NCBI GenBank assembly: GCA_964462635.1
Contig: CAYWYJ010000044.1
Span: forward strand, 1-25,902
Length of the DNA stretch: 25,902 nucleotides
Direction: 5' to 3'
From: JBFMAI01 sp964462635
GTDB taxonomy: Bacteria; Planctomycetota; Phycisphaerae; UBA1845; Fen-1342
Position 1 is the stretch's first letter; each line of letters begins with the position of its first letter. A program made the translations under genes and the position numbers. The notes beneath the pieces were generated by a model. The model had not been told where the DNA came from and did no database searches. It saw only the letters and a list, made by a program, of their open reading frames with translations. Below, one piece after another: positions 1 through 7,437 of the stretch.

Positions 1-44
1 GGGCGAGCCTCCTGGGGACCCGCGGCTCGGCAGGAGCCTCGCCC
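1..44. repeat. Imperfect palindrome at left edge
   Basis: Bases 1-14 and 31-44 are inverted copies of each other with one mismatch (position 8), separated by a 16-nt loop. The arms would form a strong GC-rich hairpin. It lies just before the first gene, may continue to the left of the window, and could be a terminator-like structure of the upstream gene or one more of the intergenic palindromes that recur in this window. There is no T-tract, so I do not call it a terminator. Confidence 0.5.
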
Positions 45-55
45 TCCCGCGCCGC

Positions 56-1276
56 ATGTTCGCGCACGGTGATTCAGTCGCCTCCTGTCGGCCGGTCTCA
101 CCGGTCTCTGTCGCGGCCGCGCGCGAGCGGGTCCGCGTGATGCTGCTCATCAGCAGCCTGGAGCACGGCGGCGCTGAGCGGCAGGTCATCGAGCTCGCCA
201 ACCGGCTGGGCGAAGACGGCTTCCGTGTGCTGGTTTGTGCCCTCGAAGACTACAACCCGCTGGCCGACCAGCTTGTCCGCCGCGAGTCGGACTTTCGCGT
301 CGTGACCAAACGCCGCCGCTACGACCCGAGCGTGGTCTGGCGGGTCGCCCGGCTCATGCGGGAGGAGCGCGTCCAGGTCGTCCACGCGTTTCTGTTCGAC
401 GCCGAGATGGTCGCCCGCCTGGCGGCCCGGCTGGCGGGCGTGCCGGTGGTCATCGCCTCGGAACGCAACATCGACATGCGCGTCGGCTGGGTCCAGTGGC
501 TCGGTAAGCGGCTGACGCGCTCGTGGTTCGACGTGTTGATCGCCAACTCGGAAACCGGCGGCCGGTTCAACACCCGCATGTACGGCATCGACCCGGCGCG
601 GATTCGTGTCATTCGCAATGGCGTGGACATCGACCGTTTTCAACCGCTGGATCGAGCGGAGTCTAGAAAAGCGCTCGGGCTTCCCGTGGGCGTGCCGATC
701 GTCGGCATGGTAGCGGCGTTCAAGCGGCAAAAGAACTACGAGGACTTTCTGCACCTGGCGCGACGACTGCTCGATCTCCTGCCGAAAGCCCGCTTTGTTT
801 GCGTCGGCGAGCCGCTGCGTGACAACCTCCAGGGGGCGGCCGACTACCAACGCGAAGTCCTGGCACTGGTCGATCAACTCCGGCTGCGTGAGCACATCGA
901 CTTCCTCGGTCGCCGGGACGACATGCCCGCCGTCTACAACAGCTTCGATGTGACCGTCCTGCCGTCCAAGCGTGAGGGCACACCCAACGTGCTATTGGAG
1001 TCGATGGCCTGCGGTGTCCCGGTGGTGGCCACTGATATCTCCGACAATGCCCACGTGGTGCCCGACGGCCGTGTAGGGTTCGTCGTCCCCCTGGGCGACG
1101 TGGCGCTGCTGACACAGCGGACTTTCGAGCTGCTTTCCGACCCCGCCCGGCGAACGATGATGGGGCAGGCGGCGCGCTGCTGGGTGGCGACGGAGTTCTC
1201 CACCGCGGCCCTCGTGCAACGGACCGCCGCCGTCTACATCGAGACACTCCGCCGCAAGTTGGAACACGCCCGTTAG
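56..1276 (+). CDS. Family 4 glycosyltransferase
   Basis: Probable retaining GT-B glycosyltransferase that adds a sugar from a nucleotide donor to a growing polysaccharide repeat unit on the cytoplasmic side of the membrane. The N-terminal domain opens with LISSLEHGGAERQ (about residues 31-43), typical of GT4 enzymes. The C-terminal domain carries NGVDIDRF (about 188-195) and the EX7E-type motif with E307 and E315, followed by ACGVPVVATD, the usual donor-binding end. Length (406 aa) is normal. The start is uncertain: ATG at 56 gives a 28-residue extension before the core, GTG at 137 or ATG at 140 would start at the core, and the frame is also open to the left edge. The next gene starts 7 bp downstream, so it is likely co-transcribed. 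Acceptor and sugar cannot be deduced. Confidence 0.9.
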   Translation: MFAHGDSVASCRPVSPVSVAAARERVRVMLLISSLEHGGAERQVIELANRLGEDGFRVLVCALEDYNPLADQLVRRESDFRVVTKRRRYDPSVVWRVARLMREERVQVVHAFLFDAEMVARLAARLAGVPVVIASERNIDMRVGWVQWLGKRLTRSWFDVLIANSETGGRFNTRMYGIDPARIRVIRNGVDIDRFQPLDRAESRKALGLPVGVPIVGMVAAFKRQKNYEDFLHLARRLLDLLPKARFVCVGEPLRDNLQGAADYQREVLALVDQLRLREHIDFLGRRDDMPAVYNSFDVTVLPSKREGTPNVLLESMACGVPVVATDISDNAHVVPDGRVGFVVPLGDVALLTQRTFELLSDPARRTMMGQAARCWVATEFSTAALVQRTAAVYIETLRRKLEHAR

Positions 1277-1283
1277 CGGAACC

Positions 1284-2609
1284 ATGACCGATTCATCGAC
1301 CAGCTTTGTGCGGCGGGCGGGCGCCCGACTGGTGGTGCTCGTGCTCCTGAGCACTGTGGTCGTTGTTGCGCACGCGGCGCGCCGGGTTCGGTGTCTCTTC
1401 GGCCGACGTCGCGCCAGCGGCGACGCGCGACGGCTACTGATGCTCGGCACGTTCTACAACGTGGGGTGGTTCCGGGCCCACGTCGGGCCGCTGGTCGCGT
1501 GTCGGCGACTGGATGAAGTGATCGTGCTGAGCGACGAGCCCGCGATGATGCCGGCGGTCCCGGGGACAGCGAAAGTCACCTGCGCGTGCCCGCCCCAGTG
1601 GCTGAAGCGCGTGCTCGGCCGCAGTGTGGCGCGGGCCCTGTGGTTGATGGTCGTCGCGCGGCGGCACCGTCCGGCAACGCTGATGGGCTATCACATCATG
1701 CCGAACGCCCTGCTGTGCCTCGTCGCGGCCCGGCTGTTCGGCCGGCGGGCCGTGTATCAGATGACCGGCGGCCCGGTGCAGGTCGTGGGCGGCGGCCACG
1801 GGTCGGAGAACCGGCTGTTGCGACACCTCGGCGGGCCGTCACGAATCCTCGAAGCCCTGATGTTCCATGTCGTCCGCCAGTTTGACGCGGTGGTTGTCCG
1901 CGGCGAGCAGGCGGCGGCCTTAGTCCGCGACAACCGCTTGGCGGCCACCGTGGGCATTCTCACCGCCGGCGTGGACACGGAGCGGTTCCGCCCCGCCGAT
2001 GCAGCGCGGAACTACGATCTGGTCACGGTGGGGCGGCTCGTCGAATGCAAACGACCGGAGCGGTTCGTCGAGATCGTGGCGGCACTCCTCCGTCGTCGGC
2101 CCGGCACGCGGGCGGCGATCGTGGGCGACGGGCCGCTCGCCTCCGAACTCAGCGGTCAAGCGCGACGGCTGGGTCTCAACGGCGAGCTGGCGTTTCTTGG
2201 CCGCCGCGACGATGTGCCCGAGATTCTGCGCCACAGCCGGTTGTTCGTCCTGACCAGTCGCAACGAGGGCGTCTCGATCGCTCTCCTGGAAGCCTTTGCA
2301 GCGGGCGTGCCGGCCGCTGTGCCGAACGTTGGGGATTTGGGCGACTTCGTGCAACCCGACGAGACCGGCGTGTTCATTGACCCGGCCGACGCGGACGCGA
2401 CCGCCGCCCGCCTGGCCGAGCTGCTCGACGACCCGGAGCACCTGTCGCGCATGTCGCGGGCCGCGCGCCGGACCGCCGAACAGCGGTGCAGCGTGGCGTC
2501 GTTGGCCACGCGGTGGGAGCAGTTGCTCGACGCGCTCCAGGCCGAACCGGTGTCCCGCACCACCGGCGAGACGCCGATGGTCCCCGTTCAGACTGCGAAC
2601 CCGTCATGA
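1284..2609 (+). CDS. Family 4 glycosyltransferase, membrane-anchored
   Basis: Second GT4-type glycosyltransferase of the operon, 441 aa. A hydrophobic stretch at about residues 16-30 (LVVLVLLSTVVVVAHAA) followed by an arginine-rich segment suggests an N-terminal membrane anchor facing the cytoplasm. The C-terminal Rossmann domain contains AGVDTERFRP (about 228-237), GRLVECKRPERF (about 250-261) and an EX7E motif at E328/E336 (NEGVSIALLE), then AFAAGVPAAVP. These are classic donor-site features of the family. It begins 7 bp after the previous gene, and its TGA stop overlaps the ATG of the next gene (ATGA at 2606), which argues for translational coupling. The last 15 or so residues are low in family similarity. 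Sugar specificity is unknown. Confidence 0.9.
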   Translation: MTDSSTSFVRRAGARLVVLVLLSTVVVVAHAARRVRCLFGRRRASGDARRLLMLGTFYNVGWFRAHVGPLVACRRLDEVIVLSDEPAMMPAVPGTAKVTCACPPQWLKRVLGRSVARALWLMVVARRHRPATLMGYHIMPNALLCLVAARLFGRRAVYQMTGGPVQVVGGGHGSENRLLRHLGGPSRILEALMFHVVRQFDAVVVRGEQAAALVRDNRLAATVGILTAGVDTERFRPADAARNYDLVTVGRLVECKRPERFVEIVAALLRRRPGTRAAIVGDGPLASELSGQARRLGLNGELAFLGRRDDVPEILRHSRLFVLTSRNEGVSIALLEAFAAGVPAAVPNVGDLGDFVQPDETGVFIDPADADATAARLAELLDDPEHLSRMSRAARRTAEQRCSVASLATRWEQLLDALQAEPVSRTTGETPMVPVQTANPS

Positions 2610-4054
2610 AAGTCGCCCTGTCACGCAAGAACCTCTGGAACGCCACGCCGCGTGTGCTGCGCCACACGGTCGCGCGGGTGGCCAACCTGGTGCCCGCGCG
2701 CGTGCTGTGGGGTGCAGACTTCCGTCGCCATGCAGCGTTCGCAGCCGAGGCGGACCGGTGGTCGGCCGACCAGGCCGCCGCGTACCAGTTACAGCGCGTA
2801 CGGGAGGTCGTCGCGCTGGCGTACGAGAAGACGGAGTGCTACCGGCAGACCTGGGACGCGCTCGGCTTTCATCCCGCCGATTTGAAGACGCTGGACGACT
2901 TGCGGCGGTTGCCGACGACCGACAAGCAGACGGTGTGCGAGCATGGGCCGCGGATGCGGGCCCGGTCGATCACGGATGCCTCCGTTGACTATGTTTCCAC
3001 CGGCGGCAGCAGCGGCACGCCGTTGCACTTCTACATCGGGCGCGAGCGGTCGGCGATTGAGTTCGCGTACCTGACGGCGGCGTGGCGACGGGCCGGCTAC
3101 CGGCCGGGAATGCCGCTGGCTGAAATGCGTGGGCGCGTCGTGCCCCCCGACCGGCGCGGGCTGCGGCACGAATACGATGCGGTCCTACGGCGGCACTACT
3201 ACAGCAACTTCCACACGACCGACGACGATCTATATCGCTACCTGCGACACATGGCCACTGTCGGACCGTGCTTCCTGCACGTCTACCCCTCATCCGCGGC
3301 GACGCTGGCGCGATTCATCGAGCGCCGCGGGCAGGCCGTGCCGAGCAACATCCGTGGCCTGCTGGTCGGCTCCGAGACGGTGTATCCCGACGAGCGGGCC
3401 CTGGTGGAGCGCATCATTGGCGTGCGCTACTTCTCCTGGTACGGCCACACGGAGAAGCTGGTGTTGGCGGCCGAATGCGAGCACTCGACCGATTACCACG
3501 TCTTCCCGACGTACGGCTTTTGCGAGTTGCTCGACGAAGAGGGGCGACCGATCACCACGCCGGGGCAGCGCGGCGAGATCGTGGGCACCGGCTTCATCAA
3601 CACGGTCATGCCGTTCATTCGTTACCGCACGGGCGACTACGCGACGTACGTGGCCGACCGTTGCGACAAATGCGGGCGGCAGCACCCCCTGTTGCGCGAC
3701 GTGGAAGGGCGCTGGCCGTCCGGGGCGCTGGTCACGCGCGACCGCGACCTGGTTTCCATGACCGCGTTGAACGTCCACGACGACACGTTCCGCAATGTGC
3801 GGCGGTACCAGTTCTACCAGGACACCGTCGGGGAGGCGGTCGTCCGTGTCGTCCCGGTCAACGGCTTCCGTGAAGACGACCGGGCCCGCATTCTGCGGAC
3901 GCTGGCCCGGCGACTCGGCGACCGCGTGACGCTGAGCCTCGAAGTCTGCGATGACATTCCCCTGACGCCGCGCGGCAAGGCGATCTGGGTTGAGCAACGT
4001 CTCGACATCGCGGCCCTGACGGGGCGGCGGCCGGGCGATCGGAGCACCACGTGA
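2606..4054 (+). CDS. CapK/PaaK-like adenylate-forming enzyme
   Basis: Member of the ANL (phenylacetate-CoA ligase-like) superfamily of the CapK type that is often found in capsule and EPS loci; family members activate a carboxylate with ATP. Seen in the 482-aa sequence: the phosphate-binding loop STGGSSGTP at 131-139, SETVYPDE near 256-263, WYGHTEK at 278-284, YRTGD at 340-344, a CDKCG cysteine pair at 353-357, and a C-terminal PRGKAIW with K458 in the place of the catalytic lysine. The start at 2606 is chosen because it makes an ATGA overlap with the upstream gene; an in-frame ATG at 2486 would overlap that gene by 124 bp. The natural substrate in such clusters is not established; it may modify a sugar with an acyl or amino-acyl group, which is inference. 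Confidence 0.88.
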   Translation: MKVALSRKNLWNATPRVLRHTVARVANLVPARVLWGADFRRHAAFAAEADRWSADQAAAYQLQRVREVVALAYEKTECYRQTWDALGFHPADLKTLDDLRRLPTTDKQTVCEHGPRMRARSITDASVDYVSTGGSSGTPLHFYIGRERSAIEFAYLTAAWRRAGYRPGMPLAEMRGRVVPPDRRGLRHEYDAVLRRHYYSNFHTTDDDLYRYLRHMATVGPCFLHVYPSSAATLARFIERRGQAVPSNIRGLLVGSETVYPDERALVERIIGVRYFSWYGHTEKLVLAAECEHSTDYHVFPTYGFCELLDEEGRPITTPGQRGEIVGTGFINTVMPFIRYRTGDYATYVADRCDKCGRQHPLLRDVEGRWPSGALVTRDRDLVSMTALNVHDDTFRNVRRYQFYQDTVGEAVVRVVPVNGFREDDRARILRTLARRLGDRVTLSLEVCDDIPLTPRGKAIWVEQRLDIAALTGRRPGDRSTT

Positions 4055-6402
4055 AGCAGATTGTGCAGAACTACAACAGCGGCGAGCTGCAACTCGCCGA
4101 CGTGCCCGTGCCACTGTGCCGACCGGGTGGGGTGCTCGTGCGGGCGGCGTATTCGCTGGTCAGCGCCGGCACGGAGCGCATGAAGGTCGATCAGGCCCGC
4201 ATGAACCTGCTCGCCAAGGCCCGCGCCCGGCCCGACCAGGTGCGGCAAGTGCTCCAGAGCGTGCGGCAGAACGGCGTGGTGGACACGTATCGCAAGGTCC
4301 GCGAACGTCTCGACGCCCTGACGCCGCTGGGCTACAGCCTCGCCGGCGTCGCCGAAGAAGTGGGGGCGGGGATCGACGAGTTCCGCGTCGGCGACCGCAT
4401 CGCGTGTGCGGGCGAGGGGATCGCGTGTCACGCCGAGTTCGTCGCCGTCCCACGCAATCTCTGTGCGAAGGTGCCCGATGGCGTGGACCTCAAGGACGCC
4501 GCCTTCGGCACCGTTGGGGCCATCGCGCTGCACGGCGTGCGGCAGGCGGGCGTGACGATCGGCGACAGCGTGCTCGTCATCGGGTTGGGGCTGGTCGGCC
4601 TGTTGGCGGTCCAGATTCTCAAGGCCGCCGGCTGCCGCGTGATCGGCGTCGATCTCGACGCCCACAAGCTGGACCTGGCCCGGGCCTGCGGCGCCGAACT
4701 GGTGCTCAACCGCATGGAGCCGGCGCTGGTGGAAAACGTGCAGGAGTTCACCGGCGGCGCCGGCGTGGACGTGGCCTACGTGGCCGCCAGCGCGAACAGC
4801 GCCGACCCGCTCGACCTGGCCGGTCAGGTGACCCGCGACCGCGGCCGCGTCGTCATCGTCGGTCAGGTGCGGGTCGCCGCCGATTGGCGGGCGTATTACC
4901 AGAAGGAGCTGTCGGTCGTGATGTCCCGGTCGTACGGGCCGGGGCGCTATGACCCGATGTACGAGCACAAGGGCATCGACTACCCCGTGGGTTACGTGCG
5001 GTGGACCCTGCGCCGCAACCTGGCGGAGTTCCTGCGGCTGGTGGCGACGGGGGCCGTGCGACCGGCGCGACTTTCGCCGGAGGTGTTTCCGCTGGCCGAG
5101 GCGGAGGCGGTCTACGAGGGGCTGCACAACGGCCGGCACGCCGCCGGTTTGCTGTTCGAGTACCCGGTGGATGCCGCCCGCACGCCCCGCGTCGAGCTCC
5201 CCCGTGAGAAGACCAACGGCCGACTCCGTAGCGCCGGACCGCAGCTCGCCACAGCGAGTCGCCCGTGGCGACCCGACCGCCGTGGCGGCAGTCCGGCGTC
5301 GCGGATGCCAGGGACGGGTGGCGTGCCGCAAACGGTCCGCGTAGGTCTGATCGGCGCCGGCAATTTCGCCACGGGCACGCTGATACCGGCCTTGAAATCC
5401 GCCGGCAATGTGCGATTACGGGCCGTGTGCTCGGCGGGGGGGCTGACCGCCAGCAGTGCCGGTCGGCGGCACGGGTTCGAGTACGCCGCCAGTGACTACC
5501 GCGAACTGCTGGCCGACCCTGACATTGACGCCGTGGTGATTGCGACGCGACACGATACGCACGCGCGTTTCGCGGCCGAGGCGTTGCGGACCGGCAAGCA
5601 CGTCTTTGTGGAAAAACCGCTGGCGCTGACGCCGGAGCAGCTTGATGCCGTCGTCGCCGCCCAACAAGAGAGCGGCTGCGTGCTCATGGTCGGCTTCAAT
5701 CGTCGCTTCAGCCCGCTCAGCGTCGCGGTCCGCGACTTCTTCGCGCCGCACACGGGGCCGCTGGCGGTCGTCTGCCGCGTGAACGCCGGCCCGTTGAAGG
5801 CCGACTCGTGGTACCAGGACGCCGAGGAGGGCGGCTGGCGGATCGTGAGCGAAGGCTGCCATTTCGTGGACCTGATCCAATTCCTGGCCGGAAGCCCGCC
5901 GGTGCAGGTGTCGGCCGAGATGCTCGGCGGCGCGACCATCGGCGGGCCGCACGACAACTGCGCCGTCACGCTCAAGCTGGCCGACGGCTCACTCGGCACG
6001 CTCATCTATCTCGCCAACGGCGATCCGGCGTTCGACAAGGAGCGGATTGAGGTCTTTGGACAAGGCCGGGCGGCGGCGATCGAGAATTGGCACTGTGCCC
6101 GGCTGTCCGGGGGCGGTCGTGCGCGCACGATCAAGGCCCGCGGAGCGGGTAAGGGCCACCGGCACGAAATGGCCGCGTTTGTGGACGCGATCCGCACCGG
6201 CAGCCCGTCGCCGTTGCCTCTGGAGCAGGCCGTTGCCGCCACGCTGGGCACGCTGGCCATTCAGAATGCGCTGACCGCCGGCGGCCCCGTCCTGGTCGGC
6301 GGTCCGTCGGTCAATGGCCTCCGCGACGCCGGACTGCCGCCACGGCGGCCAGGCTGTGGTCCGGCGCTACAAGGGGAGTGCGGGCGTCCCGCCCGCGCGT
6401 AG
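4051..6402 (+). CDS. Two-domain oxidoreductase (dehydrogenase + Gfo/Idh/MocA)
   Basis: Fusion protein of 783 aa typical of EPS clusters. Residues 1-372 form a medium-chain dehydrogenase-like domain: SLVSAGTERM (35-44) and a Rossmann loop VIGLGLVGLL (176-185) for NAD(P). Residues about 429-756 form a Gfo/Idh/MocA domain: VGLIGAGNFATG (431-442), the EKP motif at 521-523 and GFNRRFSP (548-555). It probably oxidises or rearranges a nucleotide sugar, but the reaction is unknown. The GTG start at 4051 overlaps the previous stop (GTGA) and has GGAG 6 nt upstream. Odd: residues 393-418 of the linker and 757-783 of the tail are encoded by two copies of one interspersed repeat (5228-5304 and 6321-6370), in opposite orientation. 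The catalytic core probably ends near residue 756. Confidence 0.9.
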   Translation: MKQIVQNYNSGELQLADVPVPLCRPGGVLVRAAYSLVSAGTERMKVDQARMNLLAKARARPDQVRQVLQSVRQNGVVDTYRKVRERLDALTPLGYSLAGVAEEVGAGIDEFRVGDRIACAGEGIACHAEFVAVPRNLCAKVPDGVDLKDAAFGTVGAIALHGVRQAGVTIGDSVLVIGLGLVGLLAVQILKAAGCRVIGVDLDAHKLDLARACGAELVLNRMEPALVENVQEFTGGAGVDVAYVAASANSADPLDLAGQVTRDRGRVVIVGQVRVAADWRAYYQKELSVVMSRSYGPGRYDPMYEHKGIDYPVGYVRWTLRRNLAEFLRLVATGAVRPARLSPEVFPLAEAEAVYEGLHNGRHAAGLLFEYPVDAARTPRVELPREKTNGRLRSAGPQLATASRPWRPDRRGGSPASRMPGTGGVPQTVRVGLIGAGNFATGTLIPALKSAGNVRLRAVCSAGGLTASSAGRRHGFEYAASDYRELLADPDIDAVVIATRHDTHARFAAEALRTGKHVFVEKPLALTPEQLDAVVAAQQESGCVLMVGFNRRFSPLSVAVRDFFAPHTGPLAVVCRVNAGPLKADSWYQDAEEGGWRIVSEGCHFVDLIQFLAGSPPVQVSAEMLGGATIGGPHDNCAVTLKLADGSLGTLIYLANGDPAFDKERIEVFGQGRAAAIENWHCARLSGGGRARTIKARGAGKGHRHEMAAFVDAIRTGSPSPLPLEQAVAATLGTLAIQNALTAGGPVLVGGPSVNGLRDAGLPPRRPGCGPALQGECGRPARA
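5228..5304 (-). repeat. Composite palindromic repeat inside coding linker
   Basis: Read on the - strand, bases 5304-5277 match 6321-6348 exactly over 28 nt, and bases 5240-5228 match 6358-6370 exactly over 13 nt. Between these two blocks the 6321 copy has only 9 nt, whereas this copy has 36 nt that include the 29-nt palindromic unit at 5246-5274. It lies in frame inside the two-domain oxidoreductase gene and codes for residues 393-418, a Pro/Arg/Ser/Ala-rich linker. Confidence 0.8.
5246..5274 (+). repeat. Palindromic unit, copy 1
   Basis: 29-nt unit beginning TCGCCACAGCGAGTCGCC and ending GTGGCGACCC; the ends pair over 7 bp (TCGCCAC with GTGGCGA). Related copies are at 6407-6434 and 6625-6653, all in the same orientation. 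It is embedded in the larger repeat at 5228-5304. Confidence 0.8.
6321..6370 (+). repeat. Composite repeat without the inner unit
   Basis: 50-nt sequence that is the inverted counterpart of 5228-5304 but lacks the inner 29-nt palindromic unit, having CCAGGCTGT at 6349-6357 instead. It provides codons 757-774 of the oxidoreductase, so the reading frame runs out into repeat DNA before reaching its stop at 6400-6402. Confidence 0.78.
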
Positions 6403-6604
6403 CGGCTCGCCACAGCGAGTCGCCGTTGGCGACCGGGCTCCGCACCGGCCGTGGGCGTTCCAAAACGCCGGACTCGGAGGTCCGGCGCTACGGCCCGATG
6501 CCACAGGCGGGGAGGCCTGTGCCACCCACTGTAGCGGCCGGGCTCCGCACCGGCCGTTGAACGCCGGACCACTGCTCAAGAGCACCGGCACACGCGTGGT
6601 GCTC
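6403..6604. repeat. Intergenic repeat island
   Basis: No gene is seen between 6403 and 6681. The stretch is a mosaic of short palindromes and duplications: palindromic unit copy 2 at 6407-6434 (28 nt, ends pairing over 6 bp); a 20-nt direct repeat CCGGGCTCCGCACCGGCCGT at 6433-6452 and 6538-6557, each followed within 12 nt or less by ACGCCGGAC; an 8-bp hairpin with 6-nt loop at 6466-6487; a further GGTCCGGCGCTAC at 6479-6491, the same 13 nt as at 6358-6370; and a 7-bp hairpin with 6-nt loop at 6502-6521. It separates two parts of an otherwise overlapping operon. Confidence 0.8.
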
Positions 6605-6665
6605 AACCCTCCCCCAACCCCTCCTCGCCACAGCGAGTCGCCTGTGGCGACCCGAGAGGGAGGGG
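6605..6665 (+). repeat. C/G-tract repeat with nested palindromic unit
   Basis: Bases 6605-6624 are identical to 8322-8341 (20 nt) and 6654-6665 are identical to 8344-8355 (12 nt). The 8322 copy has 2 nt between these blocks, while this copy has 29 nt (6625-6653), namely palindromic unit copy 3, whose ends pair perfectly over 8 bp (TCGCCACA with TGTGGCGA). The simplest reading is that the unit inserted into a pre-existing repeat. The purine-rich right arm lies 16 nt before the methyltransferase start at 6682. Confidence 0.82.
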
Positions 6666-6681
6666 AGTTTGGGGCTGGCAG

Positions 6682-7437
6682 ATGCCGAACACGACTCACG
6701 AACGTTGCCGGGCCATTCGCGACCGGCTCTATCCCCGCGAGCAGTGGCCGGGGGTCGTCTTCGAGCGCGTGCTCGCGGAAGCCGGCGGCCCGAACCGCAC
6801 ACTGCTCGAACTGGGCTGCGGACGTGACGCCCGGTTGTTGCGGCGTCTGGCCCCGTACTACGGCTTTGCGTGGGGAGTGGACCTGGAGGTCGCCGCCACA
6901 CCCGAGCCGGGTGAGCACTGGGAGCTGCGGTGCGGCGACGCGCACCGGATTCCGCTTGATGATGCCAGCGTGGACGTGGTGGCGATGAAGAACGTGCTGG
7001 AGCACCTGGAGCGGCCGGCCGCGGCGCTGGCCGAGTGTGCGCGTGTGCTGCGTCCGGGCGGGCAGCTTGTGGCGCTCACGGTGAACCAGTGGTTTCCGCC
7101 GATCGCGCTGGCCCGCGTGCTGCCGCACCGCGTGCGGCAGCGCTTGAACCACGTCGCCAGCGGCACCGCCCTGGACGACACGTTCCCCGCGGTGTATCGG
7201 GCCAACACGGCCCGCCGGCTGGTCAGTCTGGCCCGACAGGCGGGCTTGCGGCCGGTGGGGCTCGATTACCTCAGCACGCACCCGCACTACCTGATGTTCT
7301 CGGTGACCGCGTACCGCGTGGGCGTGCTGTTGGAGCGGGTCGTCCGGCGACTGAACGTGCTGCGTCACTGGCGGCAATTCCTGTACGCCACCTTTGTCCG
7401 ACCGACCGAGGAGCCGTCATGCCCCACGACACGTTGA
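6682..7437 (+). CDS. Class I SAM-dependent methyltransferase
   Basis: 251-aa Rossmann-fold methyltransferase. Motif I is LLELGCGRD at 41-49, the acidic end of strand 2 is GVDLE (65-69), GDAHRIPLDD (about 84-93) marks the motif II region, and ECARVLRPGGQL the post-II loop. It probably methylates a sugar or an intermediate of the EPS, but class I folds say little about the substrate. It starts after the 279-bp repeat island, with a purine-rich stretch contributed by the repeat at 6605-6665 and GGGG at 6671-6674 as possible ribosome-binding sequences. Its end overlaps the next gene by 19 bp. A hydrophobic segment near the C-terminus (about 210-225) is short and not a clear membrane span. Confidence 0.85.
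   Translation: MPNTTHERCRAIRDRLYPREQWPGVVFERVLAEAGGPNRTLLELGCGRDARLLRRLAPYYGFAWGVDLEVAATPEPGEHWELRCGDAHRIPLDDASVDVVAMKNVLEHLERPAAALAECARVLRPGGQLVALTVNQWFPPIALARVLPHRVRQRLNHVASGTALDDTFPAVYRANTARRLVSLARQAGLRPVGLDYLSTHPHYLMFSVTAYRVGVLLERVVRRLNVLRHWRQFLYATFVRPTEEPSCPTTR

Noticed and set aside
2486..2605. Upstream start for the CapK/PaaK-like gene
   Set aside because: It would overlap the preceding glycosyltransferase by 124 bp, whereas ATG at 2606 gives the ATGA junction seen at other genes of the operon.
5228..6665. Could the repeated palindromic units be a CRISPR array?
   Set aside because: The three units are unevenly spaced by more than 1 kb and about 190 bp, partly inside a gene, are each nested in other repeats, and no cas genes are present.
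7035..7418. Upstream extension of the second methyltransferase
   Set aside because: It runs in the wrong frame of the first methyltransferase; the ATG at 7419 has GGAG at the right distance and gives normal family length.
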